Shown: positions 51,627 through 60,828 of the stretch, in pieces | Numbering within the stretch: the stretch's first letter is position 1 | Layout of the letters: the number at the start of each line of letters is the position of its first letter | Source: Nitzschia sp. DOCU1 | Taxonomy: Eukaryota; Bacillariophyta; Bacillariophyceae; Bacillariales; Bacillariaceae | Assembly (NCBI GenBank): GCA_951394045.1 | Contig: OX595996.1 | Coordinates: 496,001-560,000 of the forward strand | Direction of reading: 5' to 3' | Length of the DNA: 64,000 nucleotides | Made by a program: the position numbers and the translations under genes | The notes under the pieces: model-generated | Told to the model about the DNA's origin: nothing | The model's input: only the letters and a program-made list of their open reading frames with translations | Database searches by the model: none

Positions 51627-51834
51627 TTAAAGGAGAAGAGCTGCAGCAGCTCCAGCAACGGTACTGACAGAGTAAAAGCCCAAAATCTTGAATTGGTACG
51701 AGCCGGAGTTCTTGTCGGAAATCATTTGAACTTCGGCAACAACGGATGCCTTTTGTTCTTCGCCTTTCGCGTCCTCCAAGCGGCGCAAGTTGCGGCGACC
51801 ACCCTCAGTATCGCGGAAGTTAACATTCAAAGCA
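51627..51834 (-). pseudogene. 3' fragment of the surface-protein gene (copy D)
   Basis: The last ~69 codons (from LNVNFRDTEGG to AAALLL and stop) match copies A-C, then homology stops abruptly at 51834. About 200 bp of 3' flank, down to about 51425, also match. No start or signal peptide remains, so it is a fragment. Confidence 0.9.
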
Positions 51835-52135
51835 CTTGCCCAACAGTTGCGCGACCCCTTAAATAACCACGAGTCTTCTCGTTGTGTGCTTGGCTGCCGA
51901 CGCATTCGCTGACAATTTCCCCCGAAAACACTCAGATGCCCCCCGCTGACCCCTGGTGCCCTCTGGTGACCCCTGGTGCACCATTCCCCCTACTCCCAGG
52001 ATTCGTTCGGTTTCCCGACATCTAGCGATCATCGTTAGTAGTAAAGTATTACCATGTAACTATCGTCGTGTTCTTGTAACAGAGTAGCAATAACTTCATT
52101 CCAGTGTAGCTACTACTAGAGGGCATTTGTCTACT
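51835..52135. other. Intergenic stretch with a small tandem repeat
   Basis: Contains GACCCCTGGTGC-like units in tandem at about 51946-51983 and nothing else recognisable. Confidence 0.45.
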
Positions 52136-53431
52136 CTAGGCCACGTGTGCATTCGCCATACCCTTGCTAGCCTTGACAGGTCCACCCGAAGTCTTGGACA
52201 GTGCTCCCTTCCATACACAGATACCTTCGGCGTTGGTTTTCAAATCGGGCGAGACAGCTTCCAAAATCTTTTTCTTGGCCACTTTGGCTTCTGGCTCTGG
52301 TTCTCCATTTTCATATCCTTCAAACAGGACGCGTTCTCCAATCTTGGCATCCGCAGGCGGTTCCATCGTTTCCACGGCCGTATGATCCGCATTGCTCGCA
52401 CACAGGACCATGCCATGCGAGGTGAATCCAACTAATTTGCGGGATTTCAAGTTGCACAAGACCATGACGTGTTTGCCTACCAAATCGTCGGGCGATGCAT
52501 AAAATGGGCGCAACCCAGAAGCAATCTGTCGGGGTGCTTCTTCTCCGACATCAATTTCTTCGCAATACAACTTTTCGGCTTCAGGGTGCGGCCAAATCTT
52601 GAGAATTTTGCCCACACGAATATCCAAGGCCGAAATATCAAACGACGCGGCCTCTTGAGGCTGTTGCTGTTGCGGTTTGGCACCACCACCGCCACCCTTT
52701 TTGCCCTTGCCTTGCTGTTGTTGGTCTGGTTCCTTCTTTTCGGCGGCTCCCTTGGCTTCTTCCTTTTTCGGTGCGGCCTTTTTCTTTGGTTTGGTGGGCA
52801 ATTCCACACCTTCCTCGTCTCCAAAGAAAAACATGGGCGGTCCTGGCCTAGACACTGGGAATTTGTCAGCAATCAAAGCAATACCAGCCTTTTCTTGCAA
52901 CAAGGCACCAACCGTAGATAGCCAACGATGAACATTCGGAAACGATTCGGCGAGACCGTCCAAAGATCCCTTTTGTGCCACGACTGTGGCGACATCGATA
53001 TCCGCCAAGGTGGGTACCGCACTAGGAATCAAAAATGCCCTCGTCTCCAAGTGATTCTCGAGTTGCCCCAAGAGCTCTCCCATGGTGTTGGGGGCGGAAT
53101 TCCGATAATGATCCGCCACACTCATCCAACTCGACAAACTCGCCAATGCCATGGCATGGGCTGGTGACGCCTTGGCAGCTTTGGAGTGTCCACCCGACAA
53201 AACATCATCCAGGGCATTGTGCAAACCCATGCCCGCCAAGCATCTCAAAATGGCATTGCGTTGACTGAGTACCGTCCCATCGGGGAGCTCCAAACTCAGC
53301 GATGCCTTGGCGGGCTGCTTTAAGGTGACTTGGAGCTTGCTGGCCACGGCCAGGACAAATTGAAGGGTCGGATCGTCCAAGTCTTTGGGCGCCGTCAAAG
53401 TGGCTAGGGCAGCAGAAGAAGTGACTTTCAT
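52136..53431 (-). CDS. Arc1p/EMAP II-like tRNA-binding protein with GST-C-like domain
   Basis: 431 residues, ATG at 53431. Residues about 30-190 look like the helical GST-C-like domain used in aminoacyl-tRNA synthetase complexes (TLADIDVATVVAQKGSLDGL, FPNVHRWLSTV). A Lys/Glu/Gln/Gly linker (about 205-265) follows, which could itself bind RNA. Residues about 268-431 form the EMAP II/Trbp111 OB-fold: DIRVGKILKIWPHPEAEKLY, GEEAPRQIASGLRPFY, LVGKHVMVLCNLKSRKL, FTSHGMVLCAS. It probably binds tRNA and tethers one or more synthetases (MetRS/GluRS partners in yeast Arc1p; AIMP1 in animals). It is not fused to a synthetase core. The gene is intact and intronless. Confidence 0.9.
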   Translation of the reverse strand: MKVTSSAALATLTAPKDLDDPTLQFVLAVASKLQVTLKQPAKASLSLELPDGTVLSQRNAILRCLAGMGLHNALDDVLSGGHSKAAKASPAHAMALASLSSWMSVADHYRNSAPNTMGELLGQLENHLETRAFLIPSAVPTLADIDVATVVAQKGSLDGLAESFPNVHRWLSTVGALLQEKAGIALIADKFPVSRPGPPMFFFGDEEGVELPTKPKKKAAPKKEEAKGAAEKKEPDQQQQGKGKKGGGGGAKPQQQQPQEAASFDISALDIRVGKILKIWPHPEAEKLYCEEIDVGEEAPRQIASGLRPFYASPDDLVGKHVMVLCNLKSRKLVGFTSHGMVLCASNADHTAVETMEPPADAKIGERVLFEGYENGEPEPEAKVAKKKILEAVSPDLKTNAEGICVWKGALSKTSGGPVKASKGMANAHVA

Positions 53432-54090
53432 CTTTTAGTCTTTCTTTTAGTCTGGTAGTGTAGTCGTCGAAGGTCGTCGAAGCTATTCCTAAGATCTGCG
53501 TCTCTACCGTCTTCTCTTCACATGGCTGGGTCGAACAGATTGCCCATCGTTGGCGGGGAAAGTGGATATGAGGTGTAGATTGAGTCGAAATAGTCCACAC
53601 CATGGACGGCTGGATGGCAGACGGAAACAACCGACCGTCCGTCCGTGACGGACGGAGGAACACGGGTCAAAGTCATTTTAGTCGATCGATTGTGCTCCAC
53701 GTGGAAGATGTCTGGCTGGTATCACGGACATTTCGGCCAACCAGCAAATGAATGGCTGCCACGCACTCACTGCAATCACGGTCCTCCATTCTATTCTATC
53801 ACAACCTCTTCATCCAAGAATTCTTTTTGCACATCCCTATCGTCTACCTCTATCGATTCAGCACTGACACCATCACTTCGCAGCAGCAGGTCAGCCAATC
53901 CTATTCATCGTGCAGTTTTTCTTCGAAACACGCTGCCAGAGTAACAAGAAAACAAATCTTTGTCAAAGACCACCTTCCGCCCCAGTTCAATCACGCCGCC
54001 AAATTTCTTCGGAAACGAACACACAGCAGAACCCGAAGTTGTGTGAGTTCAATTCACTCTATCCTTCTTTCTATTACTACTAGTAGCACC
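53432..54090. promoter_or_regulatory. Divergent spacer, tRNA-binding protein and CRM-like gene
   Basis: 659 bp between divergent starts. The plus-strand frame is open from about 53752 into the CRM-like gene, but the added residues destroy the presequence, so I read this as 5' UTR/promoter. Confidence 0.4.
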
Positions 54091-54762
54091 ATGTTGCGAC
54101 AAGTTTCAATAATGATAATGGTGGTGGCATCCGTCCTGCTGTTCTTGATCTGTGCTAGCAGCACTATTCAAGCCTTTGTGCCTGCCACACTGATTCATGG
54201 CCAACGACGACACCTGGTCGATACTCTTCGTTGCCCCGCTCGAGGAGTGGTGTCGCGTTTGACTAGTACCGAAGTAACGACTTTGAAAGATCATCAAGAT
54301 TATGACGGAGCCGAAGATGATGAAGAAGATGAAGATGTGGCCTTTTTGTTTCAAAACAACGGCGACGAAGAACACGTATCTCATTTTTATGACGATTTGG
54401 ATGTCACTGAAAAAGTATGGCGTCATGCCAAAAAGCCACTCTTGAGAATTGGCTCCAAAGGGGCTACTCATTCTCATGGCAATTCGTTGCGTCAATTGCT
54501 CGAAGATCATACAGTGGTTCGAGTCAAGGTCAATACCAAAAAGTTCCATGATTCCTTGGAAGAAGCCTACCATGTATTGCGGGATTTGGCCATTGAGAAT
54601 GGAGCACCACAAGGTTTAGAATTAATTCAGTTGCGAGAAGGAAGCAAGGAAGTTGTATTTGGGATGCCGGGAACCTTGGAAAAGATGCAACAAGGGACGT
54701 TTCCGCCCAAGCCCAAGCCGTATGATCCCAACCACGCCTCGTCGTCGAAACTGCGGGCTTAG
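54091..54762 (+). CDS. Plastid-targeted CRM/YhbY-like RNA-binding protein
   Basis: 223 residues from ACCATGTTGCG at 54091. The N-terminus is a strong signal peptide (MLRQVSIMIMVVASVLLFLICASSTIQA) with predicted cleavage right before FVPATL. A Phe at +1 after an Ala is the ASAFAP-type mark of secondary-plastid import in diatoms. A basic transit region and an acidic low-complexity stretch (65-105) follow, then a YhbY/CRM-like fold: KKPLLRIGSKGATHSHGNSLRQLLEDHTVVRVKVN (about 114-148; starts KKPLLRIG) and a second half ending ELIQLREGSKEVVFGMP. Such domains bind rRNA or group II introns. The role is probably plastid ribosome assembly or RNA processing. The GxxG loop is only loosely kept (GSKG). 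Confidence 0.75.
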   Translation: MLRQVSIMIMVVASVLLFLICASSTIQAFVPATLIHGQRRHLVDTLRCPARGVVSRLTSTEVTTLKDHQDYDGAEDDEEDEDVAFLFQNNGDEEHVSHFYDDLDVTEKVWRHAKKPLLRIGSKGATHSHGNSLRQLLEDHTVVRVKVNTKKFHDSLEEAYHVLRDLAIENGAPQGLELIQLREGSKEVVFGMPGTLEKMQQGTFPPKPKPYDPNHASSSKLRA

Positions 54763-55089
54763 AGTGTGTTTTGTTAGCTAGGAGCTACACGATGAGGCGC
54801 ATGTGATTGTAATTCCACAATTGCATAAAATATGATGGGAGCAAAAGGCATGGCAGGCCATCTCCCAAACTATGAGCGACAAAGAGTTGAGACTAAGTCA
54901 CTTTTTAAGACAACCAAGAGTAACGACGGCAGAATTCATTCCGCAATGATACGACGCAATTTAAACCAAAATGGAATCCTGACGGCAAACGTGAAGCTAT
55001 GAATAGCAATGTATACTAGGTGAAATGTGAACAAAAGTTTCTAAAAGAAGTGCCTTGAGCGTAGTTACTACTAGTACTATACTAAAGAA
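54763..55089. other. Convergent 3' spacer
   Basis: 327 bp between the stops of two convergent genes; 3' UTRs. Nothing else is seen. Confidence 0.45.
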
Positions 55090-56091
55090 CTACCGCAAAA
55101 AGGTGAGAATGGTATTGGCCACTTCTGCCGCCGAATCGGGATCAGCATGAAAGTGGTGACTGCCCCGTATGACTTCCACAGTTTCCGCATTGATGGTTTC
55201 TCGGGCATGTGTAATCATGGCAGCCGGAAAGGGCATACCGTCTTGCGCCAGTAACAAACACACTCGTGTCGACGACGCAGCAACGGCCTTGTACATTTCG
55301 TCTACTTGCTCTTGCGTCAAGTACAATATGCTGGGCAGTTTCAATCTCTGATCGTGCAAAAACTCCAGTTGACCATCTTCTAAGATTCGGCTGGCACCTT
55401 GAACTAACTCTTTCGCCGCCTCTTTGGAAATGTATTGATTCCCGGGGTACGTCGTGGCGGTCAACATGCGTACTTCGACCGCCTTCTCCAGGGATTCGTA
55501 GACGCTCGACGGGGCCTTTCCCCGTAGTCGCGCTTTGATGTGAGTGCGCAAGTGTTTCGGCGCACCTCCGTCATCCTTCAGGACATGTGGGCCCAAACTA
55601 TCCAACATGATCAGTCTCTGGGTGGGAAAGGCAGCGCTATACATGAGGGAGACGGCACCACCCATGGAATGTCCAATCAACGTTACAGTTTCCGGTTCCC
55701 ATTGTAATGACTGCAACGTCTCATGCAAATAATAAACATAATCCATCAGCACCATCGATGGGCCGTCCAAACTTTTATGCGACGAATGGCCATGTCCCGG
55801 CAAATCGAGTGCTATCAACTCCACGGATGCCCCCGACGACGACGACAAGCCCTCCATCAAGGCAGGTGCCAATTTCCAAAACGTCCGACAATTGTCCATC
55901 CATCCATGCAAGCAAATTATTCGATGACAAATCGTTGCTTGGCCCACATTGCTAGTGGAGTACCGACGGCCTTTCAAAACAATGGCATCTGTGCAAGTCA
56001 CTGACAAGGGTTCGTAGGCCATGGTGCTGTTACTGGTGGGGGATTCCAAAGGATGGGATGATTCGCTGATACAACACAAAAGATTGTCCAT
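55090..56091 (-). CDS. Alpha/beta hydrolase (serine-hydrolase-like)
   Basis: 333 residues, ATG at 56091 (an alternative MAYEPL start lies at residue 24). The oxyanion-hole motif HGWMDN is at 62-67, DLPGHGHS at 96-103, and the nucleophile elbow GHSMGG at 140-145 (Ser142). The probable catalytic His is in GSHHFHAD near the C-terminus. The layout fits the SERHL/epoxide-hydrolase-like group of small cytosolic or peroxisomal hydrolases; the substrate is unknown. All catalytic elements are present except that the acid residue cannot be fixed by eye (AQDGMPF is a candidate). Single exon. Confidence 0.88.
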   Translation of the reverse strand: MDNLLCCISESSHPLESPTSNSTMAYEPLSVTCTDAIVLKGRRYSTSNVGQATICHRIICLHGWMDNCRTFWKLAPALMEGLSSSSGASVELIALDLPGHGHSSHKSLDGPSMVLMDYVYYLHETLQSLQWEPETVTLIGHSMGGAVSLMYSAAFPTQRLIMLDSLGPHVLKDDGGAPKHLRTHIKARLRGKAPSSVYESLEKAVEVRMLTATTYPGNQYISKEAAKELVQGASRILEDGQLEFLHDQRLKLPSILYLTQEQVDEMYKAVAASSTRVCLLLAQDGMPFPAAMITHARETINAETVEVIRGSHHFHADPDSAAEVANTILTFLR

Positions 56092-56938
56092 TCAAAGTGC
56101 AAAATAATCTTGGCCTGGTGATGTGCCTCCTGCTTTGCTTCGCTTCGAGGGAAGTAAAAGGTAGATTGGATGGGTCAGGAACCTTTCACTGGCTGATGGC
56201 GGATGATTATTCGACTGGAGGGAGAAGTGAATGAATCCACGAAGGAAAAAGTAGCCACGAATCAGAGCTGTAATCCAGTGAAGGGGATGGAAGGTCTTGG
56301 GCTCCAAAAGGTGTGGACAGGTTTGGGCAGGACCACAGCCAGTGTGTCGATTGCCGTCGTGTAAACAATCTTCCTAAAGCGGCATGTTCGACGAATGAAG
56401 CCGATCGAACAAATCGCTACCGTCGAAGGTCGTCGAGCGATCGATAACGAACTTATCATCTCTTTTCGCCAAAATGCGCGGGAAAAGAACTGCTCGCGGG
56501 CGGCGGGCAGGCGAAGACGGCTTCCACGGATGACGTCCAGGTCAATGCATAAAGACGGCGAACCCAAGACCAGACCCCGCTTCCGCCAGTAAATATGCCC
56601 CAAAAATTGCCCATCGCGAATGGGCAATTCTCAATATTCCTGAACATTAATTAGATTTCGCAAACGCTAATAATCCGAAGATTCACGCCTATGGCCACCC
56701 AAATAACGCTAATAAAATACCGTAGTCTCTACCGCGCGTTTTTTTACACATCAATTGCTTTTGGTCCATTTCACTTGCTTTTCAAGAGAGAGCATCATCA
56801 TTCTGCCCTTTCCGGGATCCATGCATTTGTTTGGTGATGAAAGCACTCTAGCAATATTCAGCAAAACCCGCAGCCTTTGTCTTTAGCTCCTCACCGGTGC
56901 AACGTTCATTGAGACTGTTGCGCTATCGCCTACAAACA
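56092..56938. promoter_or_regulatory. Divergent spacer between the hydrolase and the GPCR gene
   Basis: 847 bp. It may hide an additional 5' exon of the GPCR (which lacks a visible signal peptide): a short ATG frame at about 56821 ends before 56885. No splice pair is convincing. Confidence 0.4.
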
Positions 56939-59935
56939 ATGGAGCACATTTCAGAGGCAAAGATTTGGGAGAAGAACAAGGTGAACCGTCGTCGACGTCG
57001 AATGATCGGACCCGATGGATGGTCAGGAGGGTTGGGAGACGACGTTGTTTCCTGGGAAGACGGCGAGAATCGGAAACCCCTCGGTTACTATGAGAATGTG
57101 TTCAAATCACAAGTAGAAAAGGGAGCTTTTGAAGTTGTGGAACCCGGTGTTACTCGAATCATTGACCCCGACGATCCGCTGCAAAAAGAGATAACGTTTC
57201 GACACATTACCGTATTTTCGCCTCTTACGAGTCGAGGAGAGTTGTACGCTGGTATTGGGGTGGACAATCTGGTGGCAATTCTCATGGTAGGTGGATCATA
57301 ATGTGGACGTAAAATGGTCGATAACATGGCGAAGGGGTTCTCATCATTCCCGTCACTGATACCATTCCAGGCTATGGATCATTTCAACAATCGAATATCC
57401 AAAATTGTTCCGGAAATTGCTGATTTGGATCATTGCAACATTCGTTTTACATGGGAAGTGGCAGACACGGAACGATCATCCATGACGACGGCACGTTACA
57501 TGTTGAATGAAGTGGTACCCCGAGGCCTGCCGCAAGCATCCACCCTGGATGCCTTGTATTATCCGACTGCAGTCATGGGCGCCTATCGATCTGCCGTATC
57601 GGCACACCTAGCGATTATCACTGGGCTTTACAATATTACACAGATTTCCTTTGGGTCGGCGTCGGATCAGTTGGATGATAAAGGGCGGTACCCATTCTTT
57701 GGACGAACCATTGTGGGAGTAGGAGGAATCGCAATTGCTTCTACAGACTTTTTCTACGATGTTCTGGGCGCGACGCATGTCTTTTGTATATATGTACGAG
57801 ATGTGTTTGGAATTGACTTTTACAATGCCTTTGACAAACGGGCCAGCGAATTAGGAATCGTCACGGCGTCTGCCAGTCTTGATGCGGAATGCGCGGTAGA
57901 TTGTCTGGAAGCGGACATTGACAAGGCCTTGGATGCCTTGCAAGCGAGTGGCTTCAAATATGTCTATGCGATCCTGTCGACAGAACAATATCTATCCATA
58001 ACTCCAAAGGCCTATGAGCGTGGCCTAGCTGGCCCTGGAACGGGCTTTTGGTTGTTCGGTAAGTTTGATAAAAATCAAGAAAAGAAAAATTGCTGCGGTA
58101 TCTCTACTCACTTTCTAAGGTCAGATGATACTTTTGTTCCAGAACCGGAGTATCCGGATTCCCCTAGATCGAAAGCCAGTCATGGTTCCGCGGTGTTAAA
58201 ATTTGCAGAAGATGCTTTGCTAGCGGCGGTCCCTGAATATCAGCAGGATTGGGATCAATACATGCGGACGAATACGACACTTTCTATACTGAATGAAAAG
58301 TTTCCTCCCGAGTTGCGGCCATTGCTACAATTCTACTACGAAATTCCCGAGTCGCCATGGAGTACTCTGTGGGCATACGATGCGTTCATGGCCATTGCCC
58401 TAGCGGCTTGCAAGGCCGAATCCGATTTCGGGCCAACCTTTTCACGAACCGAGTTTCATGATTCCTTTCTCGCCAACGATTTCAAAGGCGCTACTAACCG
58501 CGTTCAGTTTGATCCACGTACGGGATCACGGAGTTCAGACACTATGACATTCCATATTGGTAACTACCGAAATGATGGACCGCTGGATGAAGATGGAAAA
58601 GTCACACTGACTTCCTACGACACCCACGAATACGTCTTTGATCCTACGGGCAGGGGGGCCAAGTGGCAACGGATTCCTGGCGAGCAATTTCGCTTTGCTG
58701 ACAACACAACCAACATCCCACCGGATTTGCCACCCTCAGAGGGGCAAGTTTTGGAAATTGAAGTGTGGGCTACGACTCTTGCTTTGATTTTCGTGGTGGT
58801 TATTGTTTCGAGTGTATTGGGATTTGGAATTTGGATGCAACGACATAAAGCAGCACTCCCTATCAGTGCTGCTCAACCTTTTTTCATCTGGATGTTGGGA
58901 ATTGGCCTCATTCTAATGGCGTCCTCCTTGATTCCAAATGCGCTGCTGCCCTATGTACCAAACCCGAACGTAGCGTGCCAAATGGTGCCGTGGTTTCTAT
59001 CTGTCGGCTTTTGCGTCTCTTTTGCCGCCCTTTTTTCGAAACTAATGCGCGTGGCACAACTCTTCCAGTCGTCCCAATTCTTTCAACGCGTCAATGTCAA
59101 GCCCCAAGATGTCCTCAAGTCCTTCTTGGTTCTGTTGTCTTTGAACTTGCTGATTCTCGTGTCCTGGTCGGTTGTTTCTCCCCTGACATATCAACTCGAA
59201 TCTCTCGACGACTACGACGAGTATGGCCGGCCGGTTTCTAGCTACTACACATGCAATTCCTCAAAGGCCCCTTACTTTCGCTTCGCTTTGGGAATTTTGG
59301 ACATTTGTGCCGTGGCCATGACAGCATTTCAAGCATACCGCTCTCGACGAGTCAATATTCGCTACAATGAAAGTTCTCACATCTTTCTGGCCTTGATCTT
59401 GTCCAGTCAATCCTTCCTGATTGGCATCCCGGGTGTCGTGGCTGCAGAAGGAAACCCCTCGGTCCAGTTCTTTTCGGTGAGTTTGGCAGTTACATGGGGT
59501 TGTCTAGGATTGTTGTTGCCGATTCTCTTTCCCAAGTTTTCCCAATTGCGGGAATGGGAAGAAGAGACCGTTGCCAAAGAACAGGCCCGAGAAGAACGAA
59601 TCAGGAAATCCAATTCGTCCTTTCAGTCGATGCGGCGATGGAACGACGGTTTAAGTGGGAAGGACGCAAACGAAGGCAAGGCGCCGATTCCTAGTACTTT
59701 ACGAGGCTCGCTCAAATGGAGCGATGACTCCGAAGCATCCTCGTTGACGAGGCTGTCAGCAGTTGACTCCTCCTGTGCTCCGGTTCGAACAGCGAGCCGC
59801 GTCAGCTTTGCCTCGGTAGACGAAACGGGGCGGGTCACAAGCTTGCTCATGATCCCAGAAGAAGACCTGGCGATGGAAGGGAGCTCCTCGCGGCTTCTGC
59901 TGCGGGTTGATGAATCCAAGTCGCTCCACTCCTAG
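56939..59935 (+). CDS. Class C (GABA-B/mGlu-like) G-protein-coupled receptor
   Basis: Exons 56939-57286, 57371-58058 and 58143-59935; introns of 84 bp each; 942 residues. Intron 1 (ATG^GTAGGT...CATTCCAG^GCT) contains stops. Intron 2 is inferred from GTAAGT...TTGTTCCAG and the odd Lys/Asn-rich translation it removes. An extracellular Venus-flytrap-like (periplasmic-binding-protein) region covers about 65-500 (LVAILM^AMDHFNNRIS, FWLF and YDAFMAIALAACKAE). Seven membrane helices lie at about 551-810: first ATTLALIFVVVIVSSVLG, third with class C-type SKLMRV, last VSLAVTWGCLGLLLPILF. A Ser/Arg-rich cytosolic tail ends the protein. The ligand is unknown (amino acid or GABA-like small molecule by family). 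No signal peptide is seen at the ATG, so the N-terminus may be incomplete. Confidence 0.82.
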
Positions 59936-60828
59936 CTACGAGAATTAGATTTAGTAGAGTTGGTCTTGACGAAGAACGGGCTGAGTACTCGAGAACTACT
60001 ACTAACCGCACGCTGTTAGATTGCCACGCCAACCAGTTCTATACCAAATTACAAACATTATTTGTATATTGGCTACCACCATGACGTAAAGTAGGTAGCT
60101 ACTTCTAGCCAATCAAATGGCACTAATCTACTAACATGCGTATTCTACGCATCGGTAGCAGTACAGCTAAAGCAGCGTAGAATAGCAGCATAGTTTCCAC
60201 TAAGCAGCCGAGATAGATAGTCAAAGCATTGTAAAGTACGCACTATCCAGTTGGCAACTACCTTGCCAAGAATCGATTTCTGCGCTTGACGATACAATAG
60301 TCAAGAGTCGAGATGTGTACATTTGACTTACACAAGATTGGTCAACCCCATGTAGCATCGCAATCGCGTTTGCCTTCCGTGAGATGCAGCGATTGTCGGT
60401 GGCAGGCTGATGGAACGGACGGTATTGGCCGAAGAAATTCGGCGAAATTCCAGCTAGCTGTGCGCATGTCAACGGACACTTTGTCGGTTGAGAGGATGGA
60501 GATTGGAAGCCGGGGACCTAAATATAATTTCGCGTACAAGGTTACTTAGACGCGAAAGAGCGGGCCCACTTCGAACTCTCCAATACCATACGACTCCCTC
60601 CCATTCTTTCATGTGTTTTCCATGGTCTGCACTCCACTGTCGCTTTGTCGTTGTGGTTAGTCGACTCTCAAAGTTGCCTCCACAAGGTATTGTTGGGAAA
60701 CACCACTTTGAGGAGACTAACTGAACAAACGATCAGGCAGTCTTTGAGTCTAGAACGAGCTAGTGGCATCAAAAGTCTATTAGAAGACTCGAACGGGAAG
60801 TTTCTTTTCGATATTTTACTGGATCGTC
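59936..60828. other. Intergenic stretch upstream of the ankyrin/channel gene
   Basis: 893 bp between two plus-strand genes, TAG/CTA-rich in its first half. It probably carries the promoter of the next gene. No ORF is supported. Confidence 0.4.

Noticed and set aside
53752..54090. In-frame N-terminal extension of the CRM-like protein
   Set aside because: Would bury the plastid signal peptide; the downstream ATG has good context and a textbook presequence.
58059..58142. Taking the 28 codons between the GPCR exons as coding
   Set aside because: GTAAGT and TTTGTTCCAG borders, intron-like length and Lys/Asn-rich, out-of-character translation favour an in-frame intron, though cDNA is needed.
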